Source: a virus | Direction: 5' to 3' (one strand) | Virus record (IMG/VR): IMGVR_UViG_3300037010_000096 | Span: 1-24,777 of that record | Length of the DNA stretch: 24,777 nucleotides | Shown: positions 16,360-24,100 of the stretch, piece by piece | Layout: each line of letters begins with the position of its first letter | Numbering within the stretch: position 1 is the first letter of the stretch | The notes under the pieces: generated by a model | Seen by the model: the letters and a program-made list of their open reading frames with translations, nothing else | Told to the model about the DNA's origin: nothing | Databases searched by the model: none | Made by a program: the position numbers and the translations under genes

Positions 16360-16434
16360 AGGACTGTAATTCAAAGGTTAGAATAGGCGACTCATAATCG
16401 TTCAATCAGGGTTCAAGTCCCTGCGGTCCTACCA
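16360..16434 (+). tRNA. tRNA with CAU anticodon, tRNA-Ile2 type
   Basis: This is a 75-base cloverleaf with encoded CCA. AGGACTG pairs with CGGTCCT (16424-16430; one G-U), and the D-stem is ATTC/GAAT. The anticodon arm reads GGCGA, loop CTCATAA, TCGTT. The T-arm CAGGG/CCCTG has loop TTCAAGT. Anticodon CAT could mean elongator Met, but GGCGACTCATAATCG is the same as in E. coli tRNA-Ile2, whose C34 is changed to lysidine by TilS so that it reads AUA. ATA codons are frequent in this phage. I favour Ile2; initiator tRNA is unlikely because the anticodon stem lacks the three G-C pairs. Confidence 0.9.
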
Positions 16435-16448
16435 TATAAACCATATAA
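16431..16448. repeat. Tandem 9-bp direct repeat at a tRNA 3' end
   Basis: ACCATATAA occurs twice head to tail (16431-16439 and 16440-16448). The first copy includes the ACCA tail of tRNA-Ile2, and the second runs into the ribosome site of the next gene. It may be a simple slippage duplication or a scar of recombination at the tRNA end. Confidence 0.6.
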
Positions 16449-16460
16449 AGGAAATACAGA

Positions 16461-16961
16461 ATGTATACCACAACACATATTGGGTTAAAGAGTGTTAAAG
16501 CTACGCCTATGACACGTGGAGACTACAACACATACAGAGGGTGGTCATTACCTTCAGATGAGAAATTCGATGACGAAGGGTATCTAATCGAGTACGAACC
16601 TCGTCAAGGGGAAGAATCGAATGTTCAGGGACACGAAGGCTATGTATCTTGGTCTCCAGAACAAGTATTCGACGATGCATACCATAACGTACATAGTAAT
16701 CTACCATTCGGACTAGCGTTAGAGCTGGCAAAGCAAGGCTTCGCCATCGCACGACGCGGCTGGAACGGTAAAGGCTTAAAAATCTCTGTGCAACAGCCTT
16801 TAGAAGGCTCAGACATGAGTCTACCTTACCTGTATATGCAGTATCCGACTACCCCTGCAAGTGACAGTGCGCCCAGCTCACACATTAACGCAAAAGTACC
16901 TTGGTTGGCGAGCCAGACAGACCTTCTAAGTTCTGACTGGTATGTAGTAGAGGAGAACTAA
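16461..16961 (+). CDS. Tad2-like (DUF2829) anti-Thoeris candidate with N-terminal extension
   Basis: This encodes 166 residues. From about residue 80 onward it follows the DUF2829/Tad2 pattern: PFGLALELAKQGFAIARRGWNGKG, then PYLYMQ, then VPWLASQTDLLSSDWYVV. Tad2 proteins are phage-encoded sponges that bind the cyclic ADP-ribose-type signals of the Thoeris defence. Residues 1-79 (PMTRGDYNTYRGW, EGYLIEY, EGYVSWSP) form an extra domain seen in other phage proteins of this kind; its role is unknown to me. G+C over 16681-16920 is about 50% by hand count, against about 30% just downstream, which suggests recent acquisition. AAAGGAAA precedes the ATG. Anti-defence function is inferred from family membership. 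Confidence 0.75.
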   Translation: MYTTTHIGLKSVKATPMTRGDYNTYRGWSLPSDEKFDDEGYLIEYEPRQGEESNVQGHEGYVSWSPEQVFDDAYHNVHSNLPFGLALELAKQGFAIARRGWNGKGLKISVQQPLEGSDMSLPYLYMQYPTTPASDSAPSSHINAKVPWLASQTDLLSSDWYVVEEN

Positions 16962-17186
16962 ATGGAAAATCAACATCGTTTAATCACTGGTTATCGAGAA
17001 TTAAGTCAAGAAGAAATTAACTTAATGAACGCTATTAAGCAAGCAGGTCAAACACTTGAAACGTTAGTTCAGTATTTATTAGATACAGACTCGACTGATA
17101 AACGTTGGGTAAGTATCGGACGAACTGACTTACAAACTGGCATTATGGCATTAGTCCGTAGTGTTGCTAAACCAACTTCTTTTTAA
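16962..17186 (+). CDS. Acb2-like anti-CBASS candidate (Acb2/Tad1 hairpin domain)
   Basis: This encodes 74 residues directly after the stop of the Tad2-like gene, with GAGGAG upstream. GYRELSQEEINLMNAIK at residues 10-26, then RWVSIGRTDLQTGIMALVRS and VAKP near the C-terminus, match the helical-hairpin pattern of Acb2-type proteins. Those form oligomers that bind cyclic di- and trinucleotides and block CBASS signalling. Length and the two-helix layout fit. The ligand-binding residues cannot be verified by eye. Its adjacency to a Tad2-like gene supports an anti-defence role, and G+C here returns to the phage average. Confidence 0.7.
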   Translation: MENQHRLITGYRELSQEEINLMNAIKQAGQTLETLVQYLLDTDSTDKRWVSIGRTDLQTGIMALVRSVAKPTSF

Positions 17187-17205
17187 TTATCAAAAGGATA
17201 CATGC

Positions 17206-17244
17206 ATGGATAAATTTAATTTACTGGTGAGAATTTATGATTAG
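17206..17244 (+). other. Possible 12-codon leader ORF
   Basis: An ATG at 17206 opens a 12-codon frame (MDKFNLLVRIYD) with AAAAGGA about eight bases upstream. Its stop codon overlaps the ATG of the following gene at 17237. It could couple translation into that gene, or be chance. A second ATG at 17202 gives only three codons. Confidence 0.2.
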
Positions 17245-17518
17245 CATAACTACTAATTCAAATTATAATGTAGATATTGTACAAATTCATACAAAACTAT
17301 CACCGAGTAAGAATACAGCTACAGCTGTTGTGTTACTTAACACTGGTTTTGAGATGGTAGGTTCAGCACAATTTGCTGTAAGTATTGTAGAACCTGACGA
17401 AGAAGCTTATAAAAAATTACGTGCAGCAGCAGTTATGGATGCAGTTGATAATATTATCGATATAGATTCACAATCTACACCTGTACGTGATTTATTTTAC
17501 GATCTGTATTTCGTATGA
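17237..17518 (+). CDS. Small protein, possibly N4 gp49 / Sf6 gp66 family
   Basis: This encodes 93 residues. The central segment with VVLLNTGFEMVGSAQF and the following EEAYKKLRAAAVMDAVDNI helix resemble the N4 gp49/Sf6 gp66 family, which has a strand with NGF, a G-x-SA segment and then an acidic helix. The match is weak. The location, near the end of the rightward genes and before vRNAP, is where N4 gp49 lies. Function of that family is not known to me. The stop overlaps the next start (ATGA). Confidence 0.6.
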   Translation: MISITTNSNYNVDIVQIHTKLSPSKNTATAVVLLNTGFEMVGSAQFAVSIVEPDEEAYKKLRAAAVMDAVDNIIDIDSQSTPVRDLFYDLYFV

Positions 17519-17922
17519 TTAACTTAACACTTCCTGTCTACTATGAAGAAACATTCAAGACTAAGCCAAGTAAAACTTTCCTATTAGGTATGAATGTGTA
17601 TAGAAATATACACTTTCATCTTAAAAATAAGGTTAAAGTCCATTTTGAACGGTTAATAGTTCACCAACTACTTAATCTTGATCCTCCTAAAATAGTAGGC
17701 AAATACCAGATTGAATATGTCTATTACTATAAAAGTACAGTTAGTGATCTGATGAACGTAGTAAGCTTAATTAGTAAATTTACTAATGATGCTTTACAAA
17801 ACTATGGTGCAGTTGTAAATGATAATGTCCAATATTGTATTAAAGAGTCTGCAACAGTAGGAGGACAAGATAAGCTAAATCCAAGAGTAGAAATCAAGAT
17901 TACACCATATATCGAGGTGTGA
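17515..17922 (+). CDS. RusA-like Holliday junction resolvase
   Basis: This encodes 135 residues. The N-terminal FLLGMNVYRNIHFHLKNKVK segment and the later block with SDLMNVV, KFTNDALQ and DDN-like NDNVQY, then VGGQDKLNPRVEIKI, resemble phage RusA-type endonucleases. In that family spaced Asp residues bind Mg2+ and cut four-way junctions. Candidate metal ligands are the Asp in SDLMN, the Asp in NDALQ and the Asp in NDNVQ. The order of strands and the terminal GQDKxNPR motif are typical of phage versions. It would resolve branched DNA before packaging. It overlaps the preceding gene by four bases. Confidence 0.65.
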   Translation: MINLTLPVYYEETFKTKPSKTFLLGMNVYRNIHFHLKNKVKVHFERLIVHQLLNLDPPKIVGKYQIEYVYYYKSTVSDLMNVVSLISKFTNDALQNYGAVVNDNVQYCIKESATVGGQDKLNPRVEIKITPYIEV

Positions 17923-17924
17923 TA

Positions 17925-18083
17925 ATGATTAAGTCAATATTGTGGTTTATAGGTATACTGCTCATATTGCTAATACTGGGTGTAGTAGTATTTTTTATAA
18001 AACCTCTACTATGGGTAATAGCAGCTGCTTTAATAGCGTTTGTAATTGCCTACGATAAAGCAAAAAAGGATAGTGATTACTAA
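17925..18083 (+). CDS. 52-residue two-helix membrane peptide
   Basis: This short gene starts at ATG 17925, two bases after the stop of the RusA-like gene, and ends at TAA 18081-18083. It has two hydrophobic segments, residues 5-24 (ILWFIGILLILLILGVVVFF) and 27-43 (PLLWVIAAALIAFVIAY), followed by a charged tail DKAKKDSDY. A helical-hairpin inner-membrane protein with a cytoplasmic tail is expected. It could be a lysis or superinfection factor, but nothing proves this. The last codons overlap the terminator hairpin of the opposing vRNAP transcript. Confidence 0.6.
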   Translation: MIKSILWFIGILLILLILGVVVFFIKPLLWVIAAALIAFVIAYDKAKKDSDY

Positions 18084-18092
18084 TCGCTATCC
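18062..18092 (-). terminator. Intrinsic terminator of the leftward vRNAP operon
   Basis: GGATAGTGAT (18068-18077) pairs with ATCGCTATCC (18083-18092), 10 bp with one G-U, around a 5-base loop. Read on the minus strand it is followed by six T residues (A-run at 18062-18067), beginning about 17 bases after the vRNAP stop. On the plus strand the hairpin is followed only by TATTCT, so it would work mainly for the leftward transcript. Confidence 0.85.
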
Positions 18093-18108
18093 TATTCTAC
18101 CAATAACA

Positions 18109-21100
18109 CTACTTAGGAGTCATAAATTTAAATAAATCCATATATATCTCTAAACCGCTAGGTGTAACACCAGTTTCAACTATATCTAAAGGATTAAGGT
18201 GCATCATAATACCTAAGTCTTTAACGAACATAGAAGAATCTTGTATTACACTTAAATCTAGTAATGCATAGTTAGCAGTTAATGCTAATGCAGAACTTAA
18301 AGATCTATCTTTAACCTGTTTTCTAATCACTTTCTGAATACCAACAAAGTATTTAGTAAACATAAACAAACCAATAGAGTTAGCGAAATCTAGGCTCTTA
18401 GGATCAGGTAGATCATATTGGATAAATGCTTCAGCTATGAAAGTCATAATATCTGATTTAGATAATTGCTTATCTTTAGGTAATTTATTATTCTCAGCTA
18501 TAGTATGTTTATGCAGTACGTATCTACCAACAAAGTCACTATATTTAACAGTATTGTTTAAAAGCTTAAACATACTAGTATTAGGATTCATCATCAAATG
18601 ATCCACTACAGCACCAGCATAAGGTATCTTACTGAGCTTATCTATACCTGTACTAGCTAAAGCACTTTTACTACTAATGAATGTAGCAGCCATCTTAGGA
18701 AGACTTAATAACGGATCTGTTAAGTTATTAGCACCTACGTCTTCTGTAATAGATTGGAAGAAGCCTTCTTTAACTAAATCTCTAATAGGACTCTTATCAA
18801 GTACGTTATTCAGCATTTCAATTCTACGTTGAGTAGCTGTTTTAGCTGAACCAGTCATACCAGATAGTTTAGCTTGCAGTGTTAACATCTCTGCTCTTAT
18901 GTCTAAGAATTTCTTAAGTTCTAAAGCACCATCCCTATAACCATTATAAATGTCTTTTAGAGGTACACCTTGGATAGCTAAGTAGATAGTGTTAGATATT
19001 AAGTTAGCTTCTACTACTTTAGGCATACGAATAACAATTTTGTTCTTTGTTAAAGATACAAAATCTTGCCAAGTTCTGGTAATCAGGTTACTAAAGTATT
19101 TGACAGGTACTTTAGGCATCTTAGCTTGCATAAACTTAACAATAGAAGAGTCACCTACTAAGTATTTTTCAAAACCAAGAGCCAAAGGTACAGAGCCTTT
19201 TGGTACAGGTATTCCTGATCTACCGAAAGTACTTTCTATATCTGCTTTAGTTTGAGCAGGTAAACTCTTATACAAATCACCATATTCTTTATGGTTAGCG
19301 TCTATCCATTCAAACTTATTAGCGTTAGTAGCTTTTTCAGCATCCCACTGACGTTTAGCTACTTCTACCATCTTAGTATTATGATTAGGAGTCAGTTGCT
19401 TATTTAACTTACTTCCATACATTCTACCTAAAGCTTCTGATGCGCTATACTTTTTATTCAGATGCTTAACTCTATTACTTTCAGAAATATTGATTACATA
19501 ATCAATAATTTCACCATTATTATTAAGAATAGGTACGAAATCCCTAGAAGCATTTAAGTTATTAACACGTTTTGCTATCTCTTTTGGATCAGTAATTCCA
19601 GCATCTCTAAGCATGTCAGAATAAGAAGTACCTTTACGTCTGTTAGACATTAAACTAAATACGCCTGAATGTACTTGAGCTTTCATGACATTAGAGCGTA
19701 CATACATACTGAGGCTAGTACCTGTAATAGGATCTTGTACCATTAGTTCTGTAGTATTCCAACCGTCTGCTTTAAGCTCTTTAACATCACTTGTACGCAT
19801 AAAAGCATATTCTTTAGTGTTATCGATAGCTTCTCTAGTGTAGCCTTTAATCATCTGTAGCTCAGAACCGTGGAATATAGTTTCTTTAGTATCCTGTACA
19901 TAGCCTCTATGGAACTCTAGAAGGTTATTCAACCCTTCCTCTAGACCGCCAATACCATCTAATGTAGTTACATCTACAGAAGCTTTTTGAATAGCTAATG
20001 CAGTTATGTATGCATCAAGGTCAGGTACACTAATTTCAGATTTAGCATGTAAAGCAATTGCTGTAGAGTTTCTTAACTGGTTCTTCTGTGAAGTTTTACC
20101 TGTAATCATATACTCAGCTAAACCGTTAGCTTGGCTGATAATAGCAGGAGACAGTTTAAGTCTTGCTTCAGTATCTTTAATGAACTTAGCTAACTTAGAG
20201 GAATCTTTAAGCATATCAATAGTAGCTTTAACGTCGTAGTTTAAATGAGCGTGTAGAGCTTGTAGATCAGTTCTGAGTACAGTACGCTCTAAGAAGTCAT
20301 CCTGCTCTTCCGTGAGCTTTGTAAAGCCATTTTTAACACTACCAGTAACAGTCTCTTGAATAGCTTTACGATGCATCTCAATACCTGCTTTAGTGACACG
20401 TAAAGCTTTTATCCAAGGTTTAGATAATGGATCTTCAGTGAAGACCTGATGATACAGATGCTTCAATAAGCCAGTATCTTTAAGGACAGTAGCATGTGCT
20501 AAAGTGCTTAGTGCTTGAGTTCTATCTTCATAGGTTAAAATGCTACTAGCAGCTCTTAGAGCTTCTACATCTGTATAACCCATAGTTGATTTAGCTAAGT
20601 TGTAGTAAGCCCACTGAGCTAATTTAAGCTGTTCTGGATCCAGTCTTGTAGACGTAGTAGATGTAGTTGTAGGTTTGTTAGATTGCTTCTCATACCAAGC
20701 ATCATACTTCTCACTAAACTTATCGAAAGTAGTACTTACTTTCTTGTTAGCTGCTTCTACAGCATTGTCAACTTTGTTTAAAAAGCCATCTGAACTAGCT
20801 GCAATTTTACTCTTAGCTTCTACTTCAATTAAGTGTTGAGCTAAACTTATTAAAGCATCATGTACATTAGTTGGTTTACGTCCTTCAACAGATTTATCTA
20901 ACAACTTACCAATAAGATTAAGCACTGCTGTAACAATCTTATCTAAGAAAGAACCTTCTTTAACTAGTTTTAGAATAGCTGAAGGAGTTTGGATAGTATT
21001 AGTATCCTTAATATTCTTAAGAGCATCTCTAAAGTTAGGATTAGATAAACCAAAAGAAATAAACTCTAACAATCCTACGTTAGTGCCGTTAATACTCTTT

Positions 21101-24100
21101 GTGTTATTGAAGATATAGTCATAAAGAGCTTTAGCTTCTGCAATCTCTTGAGCAGTATTAGTTAGAGTATTGTTAGGCAGAAATACTGTGTAATCCAAAG
21201 CATCCTTAGCCATAGTCCAAAGGTCTAACAACTCTTTAGATTTAACTCCCTCTAGTGCAGATGCAGTAGTAGCTACGTGTAAGAATTCATGTAATAGAAT
21301 TTCAGTATTAGACTGAGTAACGTTATTTACTGGACTAGCTTGACGAATAACATCAATCTTACGGTTGATAGTATCAGCTGAACCTGTGTTTAAAGAACCA
21401 TCATGTAGTTCTACTAATACTGGATCTATAGCAGTCGATACTTTACTGTAGAGTTTGCCTAAAAGGTCTTGCATCTCTTTTAAATAACTAGGATTTACAT
21501 TCTGGTTATCTTTAGCTGCAACAGTTGTAGCTAGTGTAAGGATGTCTTCTACACTATTAACTGTATCACTAGAAACCAAAGAAGTAAGGGTAGCTTTGTC
21601 AGCATTAGGATTACCAAATAAGCTTCCGTCTTCTTTAGATGTATCTTCAGTAGTGTCTTTAGAAGTATCCGCTAAAGAATCAGGATCTAACATACTCTTA
21701 TAACTAGTAATCATATCCTGTAAGCTTGGTAGCTTTTTAGGTGTAATTTTAGCTCTAATAGCTCCCATACCACCAGCAGTAGGGTATTGATCTACTGTGG
21801 CTTCATTACTGAATAATATTGAGTTATTGTCATTAATATACTTAGTATACATGTCGTATATACCATATAGATCAACAGCTTCATCACTATTTTTTGAAGA
21901 TCTTGGTGTAAGCATCTTAGAATTGACTGTTTTAAGCTCTTCATCAGTAAAGTGACCTAGTACTTTATCACTATCTGAAGAATTTAGACTAACTTCAAGT
22001 CTAGCTAGTAAAAATCTTTTGTTCAATAATGATGACATAGAATCCTCTAAAGGATTATACATCTCCATCAATTCAATAGTAGATTCGTTCAGGAATCTAG
22101 ATACTTGAGCTGCGTGTTCACTACTGGTTTTAACAGCATCAAATACATGCAATCCTGTAATACCAGCAGCTTTCATTTTCTTAATGGTTAGAGCCATAAT
22201 AGCCGCATCTTGAGCATGAGTCATTAATGCAGAAGCAGCTACACCAGGATCACCTACATCTTTACGTTCGACACCAATATTTCTAGAAGCTACTGTTTTA
22301 CCAACTATGGTAGGCTGCATATCTTCAGATATACCAGCATAGCTATTAGCTGAATGCTTCATGTTAACTGTAGCTCTATCATTAGTACCTTCAACTACTA
22401 ATGTAAATACAGGAGAACCTACTATTTGCTTATCGTCCTCAAAAAGGTAAGGCTTACTATCCTTTAACCCAAAAGGCCCGTTAAATGATGGTATGAAAGG
22501 TCTTAACTGTTTAGCTAAACTTTCAGCCTGCTTAATAGTCATATCATTATCATTAGGATTAATACCTAAAGACTCTTTAATACGCTTCTCAGCCTCTTTA
22601 TATATAGTGTACTGCTCTTGGAATATTTTAGTAGTTAACTTAGCAACATTACGTTGATTAGACATAATTTCAGATACAGCTATAGTTAAGGATTCAGCGG
22701 TAGGTTTTATTAACTTATCTTTTAATACATTTAGTTGTTTAGGTGTAAGTCTAAAATTAATAGCATTTTCAGGTGAAAGGCTATCTATATTCCTCATACC
22801 GTTAGTGTCAGTAATGTCTTTAGCTAAAGCTTGTTTCAAAGACTTTTTGAAAGCATCAAATGCTGTTCTATCGCCTTGTTTAGCTAAATTAGCTACATAC
22901 ATTATACGGTTAGGTATATGTGTACTAAAAATTTCATCGGTAACATTACCATCAATGGTAGATTCACCAGCATTGTATGAGAATACCATTAATGGGTTTT
23001 TATTCAGTTCTCTAGCAATTTTTGATATAATACCATCATCACTTACTAATACTTCACCTAGCAGATTGGAAATAGCTTTTAATTTAGCTTGTGCAACTTC
23101 AGGTGCATCGTTAGAGAATACACTTTTCAATACTCCAGACATACCCTCAGCATTATGCTCGTATATGTCAGATTCATGATGCCCTACTAAACCATTTTTA
23201 TTAGAAGCCCAATCAGCAAATGATTTAAAAGAGTTATTTAAGTATATACCTACTTTACGTAATAACGTTTCTTGAGTTGCTAAGTCACCAATAGGACTCT
23301 GTACTAAAGCTAAGAATACGCCATTAGATTTACCATCTACTTCTACTACTAGAGTGGATGTAAATTTATGTTTAGTTGCTTTACCTTCTCTAGGGAAACG
23401 GAGAGTAAGGTTAGCTAAATCCATAAGAGTACTTAAGTCTTCTACTTTACCTACCATACCTTCAGTAGTATTGATTGCTTTATATAGCTTACCAATATCT
23501 ACAGATGTAGATATAGATGTGTCTTCATTTAAAAGCTTCTGTAGGTCATTTAAAGCGTCCTCTGAGAGGTTCTTAGACAGTGTTGTCATAAGTTTTCTCA
23601 TGCTTTTACGAGCACTCTCTACAGCAGCAGTATCAGACTTCTCGTCTATTAAACCAAGGTTAGATGCTAAAGCATCTTTATAGTCATTATTGGTAGCAGG
23701 AGCTTTAATTACATTATGTGAGTTGCTGTCTACTAAGAACAGTCTATGAATAGCTTTATCACTTCCTGGATTGATTGTAGAATCTAATCTGATACGATCA
23801 TTCACATCAACTGCATATCTGGCAAAGAAGTCATTATCTAACTTAGAAGTATCTTGACCAATATCATTATCAATAAAATCTAGTAGTCTCTTAACACTAC
23901 GAATATGATCAGTTATTACAGCTTCTTGCTCTATACGCTTCATAGCCTGTACATTGTTATCAACGAAGTATCTTACACTCTCAGTAATTTCAGTATCATC
24001 TAAACCAGTAAGTTTAAAGTTGCCTAAATCACTTAGTGATTGGATGACTTGTTGGGCAGCAGCTACTCTAGTAGAAGGTTCTACTAATAACCTAACCAAG

